Source: CAZAMT01 sp964486145 (GTDB lineage Bacteria > Bacteroidota > Bacteroidia > Bacteroidales > JAAAOM01). From it: a DNA stretch of 9,876 nt. Position numbers and translations under genes: made by a program. The DNA lies in the NCBI GenBank assembly GCA_964486145.1, contig CAZAMT010000144.1:1-9876 (forward strand), read 5' to 3'. The notes beneath the pieces were generated by a model. The model had not been told where the DNA came from. It ran no database searches and was given only the letters and a program-made list of their open reading frames with translations. Shown in pieces: positions 1 to 6,509 of this stretch (positions are counted from its first letter, which is position 1; the number at the start of each line of letters is the position of its first letter).

Positions 1-102
1 AACCTCAGTCAAATTATTTTAATTCATAACATATAACATTTATAGAAAACGTAGGTTTGTTTGAAATAAATTATTTTCATACATTTGGCCGGATTATTAA
101 AA

Positions 103-148
103 TCCCGGTGATGCATAAAATTTTATGAAAATGATAAACATCACGGGA
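103..148. other. Imperfect inverted repeat (possible hairpin)
   Basis: TCCCGGTGATG (103-113) pairs with CATCACGGGA (139-148) apart from one bulged G. The inner part includes a second self-complementary stretch, CATAAAATTTTATG (113-126). No T-run follows directly, so it is a poor terminator. It could be a transcript-end hairpin of the gene to the left or an operator. Function unknown. Confidence 0.3.
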
Positions 149-322
149 ATTTGATAAATGACGTTCTTTTAAAATTATATTTTAGTTTGAAGAGGGTAAT
201 TTTCTTTACCCAAGAAATAATAAATCGGGGTATTTATTGGTTTTACCATACTGAAATGAAAAAAGATTAAAAGATTTATGAATTTTACAGGTATTTTTCA
301 TCCTATTCATAAATGTGGGAGT

Positions 323-330
323 TATATTTG
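323..330 (+). promoter_or_regulatory. Candidate Bacteroidota -7 promoter box for the exbB operon
   Basis: TATATTTG fits the Bacteroidota -7 consensus TAnnTTTG. The upstream side is T-rich but has no clear TTTG at the expected -33 distance. The same octamer occurs in front of hipB (4955-4962), which adds some support. Transcription would start near 337 and give a leader of about 140 bases before exbB. AT-rich DNA yields such matches by chance, so this is only a candidate. Confidence 0.35.
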
Positions 331-476
331 CAAAATATAAAATCTGTTGCTGGAGTTGATAAAGCAGCAATTCACTGATTTTTACCCGGATGTGGATGAT
401 TTGTTTGTGTATAATTAAAAATTATAATATTTTAGAACAAAAATTTGAATAATAATTTAAAATTTAAGAACAGGCC

Positions 477-1280
477 ATGAAAAAACTATTTACATTTTTA
501 GCAGTTATAGGGATGCTTAGTTTGGGTGCATCAAAATTAATTGCTCAGGAAGCAGATACGTTGCAGGAACCAGACACCACTGCTACCCAGGTTGCCGAAC
601 CAGCAGCCGAGATGGTTGATGAAGCTGAAACTCCTGCTGAGGAATCAACGCTTCATAAGCAAATTAAGAAAACCTTCATTGAAGGTGGTGCAGGATTTAT
701 GGGTGCTGTGCTTTTGACATTGATCTTTGGTTTGGCACTCGCAATTGAAAGGATTATTTACCTAAACCTTGCAACAACGAACACGGATAAATTGTTGAAA
801 AAAATTGAGGATGCACTTGAAGCCGGAGGTATTGAAGCTGCAAAAGATGTATGTCGCGATACCAGAGGGCCTGTGGCCAGTATCTTCTATCAGGGCCTCG
901 ACAGGGCCGAAGAAGGTATTGAAGTGGTTGAAAAATCCGTGGTATCCTATGGTAGCGTGCAAATGGGATTACTGGAGAAAAACCTATCCTGGATTTCCCT
1001 TTTTATCGCTATTGCACCGATGTTAGGATTCATGGGTACAGTAATTGGTATGATTGACGCATTTAACTCTATTCAGTTGGCTGGTGATGTTTCACCTTCG
1101 TTGGTAGCAGGTGGTATTAAAGTAGCTCTTATTACTACAGTTTCCGGTCTTATTGTAGCAATTATTCTTCAGATTTTCTACAACTACCTGGTATCGAAAA
1201 TTGATGGTATCGTTAATAATATGGAGGATGCATCCATCTCATTGATTGATTTACTGGTAAAATATAATCTTAAAAAGTAA
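477..1280 (+). CDS. exbB: MotA/TolQ/ExbB proton channel family protein
   Basis: This is the channel subunit of an ExbB-ExbD type motor in the inner membrane, which uses the proton gradient to drive TonB-dependent uptake or a related envelope process. The 267-residue protein starts with a signal-like hydrophobic helix (residues 4-24), followed by an acidic, Pro/Ala-rich linker (about 25-58). The family core follows: a membrane helix at about 71-96, a cytoplasmic helical domain at 100-168, then two helices at about 171-195 and 209-237. The segment GFMGTVIGMIDAF (184-196) is the characteristic MotA/TolQ/ExbB signature. The N-terminal extension is common in Bacteroidota members. It is first in an operon; the next gene begins 5 bases after its stop, and two ExbD subunits follow. 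The exact cargo (TonB versus a Tol-like or gliding system) cannot be told from this window. Confidence 0.9.
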   Translation: MKKLFTFLAVIGMLSLGASKLIAQEADTLQEPDTTATQVAEPAAEMVDEAETPAEESTLHKQIKKTFIEGGAGFMGAVLLTLIFGLALAIERIIYLNLATTNTDKLLKKIEDALEAGGIEAAKDVCRDTRGPVASIFYQGLDRAEEGIEVVEKSVVSYGSVQMGLLEKNLSWISLFIAIAPMLGFMGTVIGMIDAFNSIQLAGDVSPSLVAGGIKVALITTVSGLIVAIILQIFYNYLVSKIDGIVNNMEDASISLIDLLVKYNLKK

Positions 1281-1285
1281 TTAAT

Positions 1286-1738
1286 ATGTCTTTACAGAGA
1301 ATATTGTCGATTTTATTATATATTCTCCTCGCTGTGTCCGCCGTACTTATCCTTATATTTTACTTCGGACCTGATGTGGAGGGTACCACAGGAACAAATC
1401 TTGAAGAACCAACAATCACCAATTTAATATTAAGATGGGCCCAGGCTCTTCTCGGAATTGGTGCTGTTTTGGCAATCATTTTTCCATTGGGTTACATGAT
1501 CGCCAATCCTAAAAATGCAACAAAAGCATTGATTGCCCTTGTATTTATTGGTGTGGTTGTTGTGGTTGGATATTTACTTGCTTCCGACCAGATTATGCAA
1601 TTAACTGCATATCAGGGAACAGATAATAATCCAGAAACCCTTAAGTGGGCAGGAACTGGATTAATATCTATGTACTTATTACTTGGCCTGGCAGTGTTAT
1701 CAATAATGTATTCAGAAATAGCTAAATTTTTTAAGTAA
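1286..1738 (+). CDS. Four-helix membrane protein of unknown function within the exbB-exbD operon
   Basis: I do not recognise a named family. The 150-residue protein has four clear hydrophobic helices at about residues 6-28, 52-73, 79-99 and 122-143. Short loops join them, including an acidic loop at 29-46 (EGTTGTNLEEP) and a polar loop at 101-121. It lies between exbB (5-base gap) and the first exbD (8-base gap), so it is almost certainly cotranscribed and translated with the motor. A hydrophobic protein in this slot has been seen in other Bacteroidota exbB-exbD-exbD clusters. An accessory or assembly subunit of the motor complex is a reasonable inference from position alone. There are no catalytic motifs. 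Confidence 0.8.
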   Translation: MSLQRILSILLYILLAVSAVLILIFYFGPDVEGTTGTNLEEPTITNLILRWAQALLGIGAVLAIIFPLGYMIANPKNATKALIALVFIGVVVVVGYLLASDQIMQLTAYQGTDNNPETLKWAGTGLISMYLLLGLAVLSIMYSEIAKFFK

Positions 1739-1746
1739 AAATTGGT

Positions 1747-2337
1747 ATGGCAAAACGAGATTTACCGGAAATAAACGCGGGATCGATGGCTGATATAGCC
1801 TTCCTCTTGCTTATCTTTTTCCTCGTAGCCACAACCATGGATATTGATTCGGGCTTGTCTCGCAGGCTTCCGCCTATGCCGGAAGAAGAGCAGGAACAGG
1901 ATAATGAAATCCGCGAAAGGAATGTTTTTATTGTTCTTGTAAACCGAAACGACCAACTCATGGTTGAAGGTGAATTTATCGATATTCGTAATTTGCGGGA
2001 AAGAGCGAAGGAGTTTATTGCAAATCCGGAAGACAAAGAAAATCTTCCTGAGAAAGAACCACAGGAAATACCTTTGTTTGGAACGGTTGATGTTTCAAAA
2101 CAGGTAATTTCTCTCCAGAATGACAACGGAACATCTTATGGTATGTACTTAAGAGTGCAGAATGAATTGGTTGCCGCATATAACGAATTGCGTAACGAAT
2201 TGGCAATGCAGAAATTCGGAGTCATTTTTGAGGCTCTTGATCCTTCAGATCCGGACGATGAAAGCAGAATCGACGCAATCAGAGATGTATACCCGTTGAG
2301 GATCTCGGAGGCAGAACCTAAAAACATAGGAGGTTAA
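1747..2337 (+). CDS. exbD: ExbD/TolR family biopolymer transport protein (first copy)
   Basis: ExbD-type subunit: one N-terminal membrane helix that sits in the ExbB pore and a periplasmic domain. The helix is ADIAFLLLIFFLVATTMDI (about 15-33); Asp16 within the MADIAFLL motif corresponds to the proton-carrying aspartate of ExbD/TolR. A short basic cytoplasmic tail (AKRDLPEINAGS) precedes it, and an acidic stretch (EEEQEQDNEIRE) follows the helix. At 196 residues it is longer than the usual 130-150, because the periplasmic part has a charged insertion (about 88-110, NPEDKENLPEKEPQE) and an extended C-terminus. It differs clearly from the second exbD two bases downstream, so the two are probably distinct partners in a mixed complex rather than a fresh duplication. 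Confidence 0.88.
   Translation: MAKRDLPEINAGSMADIAFLLLIFFLVATTMDIDSGLSRRLPPMPEEEQEQDNEIRERNVFIVLVNRNDQLMVEGEFIDIRNLRERAKEFIANPEDKENLPEKEPQEIPLFGTVDVSKQVISLQNDNGTSYGMYLRVQNELVAAYNELRNELAMQKFGVIFEALDPSDPDDESRIDAIRDVYPLRISEAEPKNIGG
2328..2333 (+). promoter_or_regulatory. Strong Shine-Dalgarno sequence before the second exbD
   Basis: AGGAGG lies six bases before the ATG at 2340. It overlaps the last codons of the preceding exbD. Most Bacteroidota genes, including the others here, lack such a motif. It fixes the start of the downstream gene and suggests efficient re-initiation at a 2-base gap. Confidence 0.6.
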
Positions 2338-2339
2338 TT

Positions 2340-2822
2340 ATGGCTAAATTTAGTAGAAAAGGGAAAGGGAAAATGCCCGGAATTTCAACAGCATCCCTGC
2401 CTGATATCGTTTTTATGTTACTGTTCTTTTTCATGGTCACCACAGTAATGAGGGAGGTTACACTCAAAATTAATGTGACTGTACCACCAGCAACCGAGGT
2501 GAAAAAACTGGAGAAAAAATCACTTGTTAGCTATATTTATATTGGGGAACCAAAACGGCCTTTCCAGTCTACTTATGGTACTCAACCAAGGATCCAGTTA
2601 AATGAGCAGTTTGCTACAGTTAAGGATATCAGAGATTTTATCACAAGCGAACGAGAGCAAATGAGTGAAAATGATCAGAAAATGATGACCGTGTCCCTTA
2701 AGGTTGACGATAATACAAAAATGGGTATAGTAACCGATGTAAAACAGGAATTAAGAAAAGCAAGTGCGCTAAAAATAAACTATTCGGCACGAAAAGTTGA
2801 AAATGCACTCGCGGCAAGATAA
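2340..2822 (+). CDS. exbD: ExbD/TolR family biopolymer transport protein (second copy)
   Basis: This is the second ExbD-type subunit of the operon, 160 residues. After a strongly basic cytoplasmic tail (FSRKGKGKMPGIST) comes a membrane helix, LPDIVFMLLFFFMVTTV (20-36). Asp22 in the SLPDIVFML motif is the expected proton-pathway aspartate. The rest is a periplasmic TolR/ExbD-like domain. The start at 2340 is supported by an AGGAGG six bases upstream, and a terminator begins 25 bases after the stop, so this is the last gene of the operon. No tonB follows before the terminator. Bacteroidota motors commonly carry two non-identical ExbD proteins, and the motif difference (MADIAFL versus LPDIVFM) fits that. 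Confidence 0.9.
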   Translation: MAKFSRKGKGKMPGISTASLPDIVFMLLFFFMVTTVMREVTLKINVTVPPATEVKKLEKKSLVSYIYIGEPKRPFQSTYGTQPRIQLNEQFATVKDIRDFITSEREQMSENDQKMMTVSLKVDDNTKMGIVTDVKQELRKASALKINYSARKVENALAAR

Positions 2823-2846
2823 AAAAGATTTTGCATTATATATAAG

Positions 2847-2873
2847 AACCCCGGAAATATTCCGGGGTTTTTT
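2847..2873 (+). terminator. Rho-independent terminator of the exbB-exbD operon
   Basis: A perfect 10-bp stem, AACCCCGGAA (2847-2856) with TTCCGGGGTT (2860-2869), has a 3-base loop and runs into a T tract (2868-2873). It lies 25 bases after the second exbD stop and separates the operon from tRNA-Arg. Confidence 0.88.
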
Positions 2874-2955
2874 ATTTCATGAAAGTCAGAGCGTTGGTTT
2901 CAGAAAGAAACCGTGGGTAAATAATTGACATAAAATGACTACTTTTACCCCAAAA

Positions 2956-3028
2956 GGTCCCGTAGTTTAACTGGATAGAACGTAAGATTCCGGTTCTTAT
3001 GGTAGGGGTTCGAGTCCTCTCGGGATCA
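2956..3028 (+). tRNA. tRNA-Arg (anticodon CCG)
   Basis: It folds as a full cloverleaf. The acceptor GGTCCCG (2956-2962) pairs with CGGGATC (3021-3027), with a G2-U71 wobble and discriminator A3028. The anticodon stem TAAGA/TCTTA (2983-2987/2995-2999) closes the 7-base loop TTCCGGT, so the anticodon is CCG (2990-2992), reading arginine codon CGG. The T arm AGGGG/CCTCT surrounds loop TTCGAGT. CCA is not encoded. It is followed by a terminator and then by a run of toxin-antitoxin modules, a classic island position. Its 3' half shares two words with the repeats at 4691 and 6580. Confidence 0.93.
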
Positions 3029-3047
3029 CTTGGGTAATTTGTCTGTG

Positions 3048-3081
3048 CAGGAGTATGATTTGTCTTCATACTCCTGTTTTT
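3048..3081 (+). terminator. Rho-independent terminator after tRNA-Arg
   Basis: A perfect 11-bp stem, CAGGAGTATGA (3048-3058) with TCATACTCCTG (3066-3076), encloses a 7-base loop and is followed by TTTTTATTT. It ends the tRNA transcript 20 bases after the mature 3' end and insulates the toxin-antitoxin block behind it. Confidence 0.88.
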
Positions 3082-3130
3082 ATTTCAATTCATTTTTAAC
3101 AATTTTATTATAGCAATATTGTTTGTTTTA

Positions 3131-3166
3131 TTTCTAAAATGCATTATTTTTAATGCAAAATAGAAA
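3131..3166. promoter_or_regulatory. Inverted repeat, candidate AbiEi operator
   Basis: Two 16-base arms, TTTCTAAAATGCATTA (3131-3146) and TAATGCAAAATAGAAA (3151-3166), form an inverted repeat around TTTT. Thirteen of 16 positions are complementary; the three mismatches are a central AAA/AAA block. It ends 31 bases before the abiEi start. AbiEi antitoxins are known to repress their own operon by binding inverted repeats in the promoter, so this is the natural operator candidate. Binding is inferred, not shown. Confidence 0.5.
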
Positions 3167-3197
3167 CGAATAGATTGCAATATAATTTATAGAGTTG

Positions 3198-3815
3198 ATG
3201 AATTATCTTGAATTTAAAAACAGAATGTTTGATTTGGTGTGTTTTAATACGCACCAGGTTTATGCATGGAAGCCGGATTTTGACAGGAACAATTTTGTCC
3301 GTTGGGTAAAAAAAGGACTTCTGGTTCGTCTGCGTCAGGGATACTACACATTCCCTGAATACAAAAACAAACCTGACTTTACCTTGTTCTTCGCAAACCG
3401 TATTTATCGACCTTCATATATAAGTTTACATACAGCACTTGCATTCTACGGAATTATTCCTGAAGCAGTGGTTCAAATCACAAGCGTTACCTCTATGAAA
3501 ACAGCAAGTTTTCAAAATGAATTTGGTGAATACGAATATAAAAGCATTCGGGAAGAACTGATGTTTGGCTATGACTTTAAAACTATTGCTAATGACCAGT
3601 CATTACAACTTGCCCGGCCCGAAAAGGCGTTGCTGGACTTACTGTATCTCTATCCATTTTACAATTCAGAAAAGGAAATGGAAGAATTACGACTTGACGA
3701 GGATTTTTTACTGGATGAACTCGATCTTCAACGGTTGGAAGATTATTTATTGAAATTTAAAAGTAAAGCGCTCCAAAAAAGAGCGAAATTGTTAAAAAAT
3801 ACTTACGGCTTATGA
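3198..3815 (+). CDS. abiEi: AbiEi-family antitoxin / transcriptional regulator (type IV TA, module 1)
   Basis: Antitoxin of an AbiE-type (type IV) toxin-antitoxin and phage-defence pair: it counteracts the nucleotidyltransferase toxin and normally represses its own operon. The 205-residue protein has an N-terminal winged-helix-like region (about 1-55) containing FVRWVKKGLLVRLRQGYYTF. The AbiEi core follows, with YISLHTALAFYGIIPE (74-89) and LARPEKALLDLLYL (138-151), both typical of the family. The C-terminus is basic. I place the start at the ATG at 3198; a TTG one codon earlier is less likely. Its stop overlaps the toxin start as ATGA (3812-3815), implying translational coupling. The inverted repeat at 3131-3166 is the likely autoregulatory site. 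It belongs to a different AbiEi subfamily from the antitoxin at 6643. Confidence 0.82.
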   Translation: MNYLEFKNRMFDLVCFNTHQVYAWKPDFDRNNFVRWVKKGLLVRLRQGYYTFPEYKNKPDFTLFFANRIYRPSYISLHTALAFYGIIPEAVVQITSVTSMKTASFQNEFGEYEYKSIREELMFGYDFKTIANDQSLQLARPEKALLDLLYLYPFYNSEKEMEELRLDEDFLLDELDLQRLEDYLLKFKSKALQKRAKLLKNTYGL

Positions 3816-4597
3816 TGCAATTGGAATTGATAAAAAACTTCTTCCCCCCCGCAATAAGAGAAAACGCCTCATTTCAAAAATATATGCTGAAAGAATACAT
3901 CCAGTTATTAATTCTGGATTTCCTTTCCACCACTCAGTTTATTAAAAAGATAGCATTTATTGGGGGTACAAATTTGAGGTTGGTAAAAGGGATTGATCGC
4001 TTCTCCGAAGATCTGGATTTTGATTGCAAAGACTTTTCAAAAGAAGAATTCATGGAAATGACTGACGCTGTAATAACCTTTTTAAAGCGTGATGGACTAA
4101 AAGTTGAAGTACGTGATCGTGAAAATAAAAAATTGACAGCCTTTCGCAGGAATATTCATTTCCCGGAACTGCTTTTTGAAATGGGGCTTTCCGTCCATAA
4201 AGAAGAACGATTTCTAATTAAGGTTGAAAGCGAGGATCAGCAAATGTCTTACAAACCAATATTGGCTAATATAAAAGGTTGTGGTCTGTATTTCCCATTT
4301 CCGGTTCCTCCTGACGGTGTGTTATGTTCTATGAAAATATCGGCAATGCTTTCCCGCGGAAAAGGCAGGGATTTTTATGACGTAATGTTTTTGTTAGCGC
4401 AAACACAACCAGATTATTCTTTTCTTGCTGAAAAGCTAAACATTCGTAACCTCGGGGATTTAAAAACTTCAGTGTCTAAAACACTAAAAACAGTCGATCT
4501 GAATATGAAAAAGAGAGACTTTGAACACTTATTATTTAATAAAAGAAATAGTGAGCGCATTCTCTCTGTCGGAGAATTCATTCAGGATTTAAAATGA
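3812..4597 (+). CDS. abiEii: AbiEii/AbiGii-family nucleotidyltransferase toxin (type IV TA, module 1)
   Basis: Toxin of the AbiE pair, a DNA polymerase beta-fold nucleotidyltransferase. Related toxins use NTPs to disable tRNA or other targets and stop growth, for example on phage infection. Motif I is complete: GGTNLR (51-56) followed by RFSEDLDFD (63-71), whose acidic residues should bind the metals. The later motif KISAMLSRGKGRDFYDV (175-191) supplies the conserved Lys and the R/D-D pair of motifs III and IV. At 261 residues it is of normal length and ends with an ordinary C-terminal helical region, so it looks intact. It starts at the ATGA overlap with the antitoxin. The stop is followed within 24 bases by the minus-strand remnant at 4621. 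Confidence 0.85.
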   Translation: MMQLELIKNFFPPAIRENASFQKYMLKEYIQLLILDFLSTTQFIKKIAFIGGTNLRLVKGIDRFSEDLDFDCKDFSKEEFMEMTDAVITFLKRDGLKVEVRDRENKKLTAFRRNIHFPELLFEMGLSVHKEERFLIKVESEDQQMSYKPILANIKGCGLYFPFPVPPDGVLCSMKISAMLSRGKGRDFYDVMFLLAQTQPDYSFLAEKLNIRNLGDLKTSVSKTLKTVDLNMKKRDFEHLLFNKRNSERILSVGEFIQDLK

Positions 4598-4620
4598 AGC
4601 TTTTAAAACAGTTTTTTTGT

Positions 4621-4773
4621 CTAAAATTTATTCTTTCTATTCTGCGTCTCAATATTCATAAACTTCAACATAGCATCATAATCTTCAATCAAAAAGTTCG
4701 ACATTTCTCCGGTTGGGATCACAAAGAACATAGACTCCGTATCAATAATGAGATTGCGGAGTTTTTTCTTGCT
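4621..4773 (-). pseudogene. C-terminal tail remnant of an unknown gene, copy 1
   Basis: On the minus strand a 50-residue open frame ends in TAG at 4621-4623 and is cut off upstream by TAA (4774-4776). It has no credible start. Its last 33 residues begin VIPTGEMSNFLIEDYD and align without gaps to the tail at 6510-6647 (18 identical), both reaching the stop codon at the same residue. That is much better than expected for a chance antisense frame, so I read it as the 3' remnant of a gene convergent with abiEii. I do not recognise the family. No protein function should be assigned. Confidence 0.5.
4691..4723. repeat. 33-bp direct repeat, copy 1 (left of hipBA)
   Basis: Identical to 6580-6612 at 31 of 33 positions, in the same orientation. 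The two brackets lie about 1.86 kb apart and enclose hipBA. The block contains GTTCGA (4696-4701) and GGGATCAC (4715-4722), words also present in order in the 3' half of tRNA-Arg at 3008-3013 and 3022-3029. Identity stops abruptly right after it on the right side and falls to 20 of 30 on the left. Confidence 0.7.
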
Positions 4774-4838
4774 TTAACCCAAGAGAAATAAAGAGTAATC
4801 AAAATGCCCAAAAACATTAGCTTAGCAGACATTTGGAG

Positions 4839-4850
4839 TAGTTCGAACTA
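4839..4850. repeat. Perfect 12-bp palindrome upstream of hipB
   Basis: TAGTTCGAACTA is perfectly self-complementary and lies about 135 bases before hipB, between the remnant tail and the hipBA promoter. Its inner GTTCGA also occurs in the repeat cores and in the tRNA T loop. Role unknown; it could be a regulator site or chance. Confidence 0.3.
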
Positions 4851-4921
4851 TTGGCCAATATAAAATTGGATTCAAGTCAATTCATAAGGACCGGTTTACT
4901 CATCACATTAGATATACATTG

Positions 4922-4976
4922 GTTAATATTTTAGCTATTTTGTTTGTTATTATGTATATTTGACTAATATTTTAAC
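4922..4976. promoter_or_regulatory. Candidate hipBA promoter and HipB operator
   Basis: GTTAATATTTTAG (4922-4934) and CTAATATTTTAAC (4964-4976) are inverted copies of each other with 11 of 13 matches. They also share the 10-mer TAATATTTTA as a direct repeat (4924-4933 and 4965-4974). Between them sits TATATTTG (4955-4962), a match to the Bacteroidota -7 consensus TAnnTTTG. Two boxes flanking a core promoter 10 bases before hipB is the expected layout for HipB-type autorepression. Binding is inferred. Confidence 0.5.
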
Positions 4977-4985
4977 TGAAATAAA

Positions 4986-5261
4986 ATGTATTCTTTAGAA
5001 TCAACTCCATTGGAGCAAAGTAAAGCAATAGCTGAAAGACATAAATTGTTGCGTAAAAATCTTCGCCTTTCGCAGAAAGAGATGGCTGAACGTTCTGGCG
5101 TTTCATTAGGTAGTCTTAAGCGTTTTGAAAATACAGGTAAAATATCGCTGGTAGCTCTTCTTAAACTGGCTCATTTAAGTGGACGACTTAAAGATTTTGA
5201 CTCAATCTTTCAATCCGGTGATGATTTAAATGACGTTAAAAAGCTTTTCACCAATAAATAA
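4986..5261 (+). CDS. hipB: HipB-like XRE-family antitoxin / repressor
   Basis: A 91-residue DNA-binding protein of the Cro/CI (XRE) helix-turn-helix type. The helix-turn-helix region is LLRKNLRLSQKEMAERSGVS followed by LGSLKRFENTGKISLVALLKL, about residues 21-65. The C-terminal tail (DDLNDVKKLFTNK) is short, as in HipB antitoxins. By analogy with E. coli HipB it should bind HipA and repress the operon, probably at the boxes at 4922-4976. It is 5 bases upstream of hipA, in the usual antitoxin-first order. The ATG follows the candidate -7 box by only about 23 bases, so the leader is very short. Confidence 0.85.
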   Translation: MYSLESTPLEQSKAIAERHKLLRKNLRLSQKEMAERSGVSLGSLKRFENTGKISLVALLKLAHLSGRLKDFDSIFQSGDDLNDVKKLFTNK

Positions 5262-5266
5262 AGACT

Positions 5267-6508
5267 ATGAAAACAATAAATAAACTATTTGTTTCTCTTA
5301 GTATTGAGGGCCAAAACTATGAAGTTGGTGAACTGGTGTTCTCTGGACAAAAGATATACTTTCGGTATAACTCAGATTTTATATCTTCAGGCTTGAACCT
5401 GTCACCAATAAAACTTCCTTTTACCAATGAAATTAGTACCTGTCAAAAAGAACCTTTTGATGGACTGTTTGGCGTTTTTAACGATTCGCTGCCCGATGGT
5501 TGGGGACGACTACTGCTTGACAGAACTTTAAGTTCTAAAGGAACAGACATTTCGAAAATTACTCCCCTTGACCGATTGGCCTTTGTTGGTTCAGGCGGAA
5601 TGGGAGCACTTATATACCAGCCTGGTTTTGAAAATACAACTAAGCTTTCATCCCAGATTGAATTAGATGTAATTGACAGGGAAATGAATCTAATTTTACA
5701 AGGAAGCGGTTCTGAAATTATTGAAGAGCTATTTGCACTTGGAGGTTCATCGGGTGGTGCAAGACCGAAAATATTTGTTGCTTATAATCCGGAAAATGAA
5801 GAAATAATTCATGGACAGGAAAAGCTGCCTTCCGGATTTGAGAATTGGATAATTAAATTCCCATCATCATCTGACAACCCTGAAATTGCAAAAATTGAAT
5901 ACGCTTACCACAAAATGGCAACAAAAGCCGGAATAGAAATGAGTGATTGTAAACTTTTTGAAGGAAAATCGGGTAAACTATATTTTGGCACCAAAAGATT
6001 TGACAGAACAGGCAATTCAAGATTACATGTTCATACTGCTTCCGGACTGATGCATGACAATTTTAGAGCAAGCACCATGGACTATGGACATTTAATGGAC
6101 TGTGCATTTCGCCTGGAAAGACACGTGAATGCATATAGAAAAGTATTACGTTTAGCAGCGTTTAATGTATTTAGTCATAACCGTGATGATCATAGCAAAA
6201 ACTTTTCTTTTCTGATGAATTCAAATGGAGAGTGGCAACTTGCTCCTGCTTATGACCTTACTTTTTCCTACTCTTCATATGGATTTCACAGTACAATGGT
6301 TGCAGGTGAGAGTCAAAACCCAGGCAAGAAACATCTTCTGAAATTAGCCAAACACTTTGGGGTAAAGGATGGTGAAGCAATAATTGACGAAGTAAGAAGT
6401 GCTATTGCAGAATGGAGTAATATTGCAAGAAAATATGATATCAATTCAGAAACGATTAAAAACATACAGTTATCACTAAACAGCATAGAAAAATCTAAAC
6501 GATTTTAA
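5267..6508 (+). CDS. hipA: HipA-family serine/threonine kinase toxin
   Basis: Full-length (413 residues) HipA-type toxin kinase. E. coli HipA phosphorylates glutamyl-tRNA synthetase and induces dormancy; the target here is unknown. The N-terminal part has the conserved FNDSLPDGWGRLLLDR (71-86) and FVGSGGMGAL (106-115). The Gly-rich segment LGGSSGGARPK (158-168) and NWIIKFPS (193-200, with Lys197 as the likely ATP-binding lysine) form the nucleotide pocket. HNRDDHSKNFSFL (304-316) carries the catalytic Asp and Mg-binding Asn312. APAYDLTFS (326-334) holds the metal-binding Asp330. All key residues are present, so it should be active. It is fused to no other domain and its partner hipB is immediately upstream. 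Its stop is one base from the minus-strand remnant at 6510. Confidence 0.9.
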   Translation: MKTINKLFVSLSIEGQNYEVGELVFSGQKIYFRYNSDFISSGLNLSPIKLPFTNEISTCQKEPFDGLFGVFNDSLPDGWGRLLLDRTLSSKGTDISKITPLDRLAFVGSGGMGALIYQPGFENTTKLSSQIELDVIDREMNLILQGSGSEIIEELFALGGSSGGARPKIFVAYNPENEEIIHGQEKLPSGFENWIIKFPSSSDNPEIAKIEYAYHKMATKAGIEMSDCKLFEGKSGKLYFGTKRFDRTGNSRLHVHTASGLMHDNFRASTMDYGHLMDCAFRLERHVNAYRKVLRLAAFNVFSHNRDDHSKNFSFLMNSNGEWQLAPAYDLTFSYSSYGFHSTMVAGESQNPGKKHLLKLAKHFGVKDGEAIIDEVRSAIAEWSNIARKYDINSETIKNIQLSLNSIEKSKRF

Positions 6509-6509
6509 G

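Larger units (their letters stand above)
1..476. other. AT-rich intergenic region upstream of the exbB operon
   Basis: I see no convincing gene here on either strand: the frames are short and full of stops. The stretch contains an imperfect hairpin at 103-148 and a candidate promoter box at 323-330, described separately. It presumably holds the 3' end region of whatever lies to the left plus the promoter and leader of the ExbB/ExbD operon. The leader between the candidate -7 box and the exbB start would be roughly 140 bases, long enough for control elements, but I recognise no riboswitch. Confidence 0.6.

Noticed and set aside
805..1026. + strand and minus-strand frames inside exbB
   Set aside because: They overlap a well supported channel gene in other frames and show no family features.
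1731..2126. 131-residue minus-strand frame over the first exbD
   Set aside because: Serine-rich antisense shadow of exbD with no domain.
3195..3197. TTG start for the first abiEi
   Set aside because: An ATG follows immediately in frame at 3198 and is the simpler start.
4594..4791. 65-residue + strand frame starting at an ATGA overlap with the abiEii stop
   Set aside because: It runs antisense to the minus-strand tail that has a homologue at 6510. Its translation has no recognisable domain and the corresponding frame is not conserved in the second copy.
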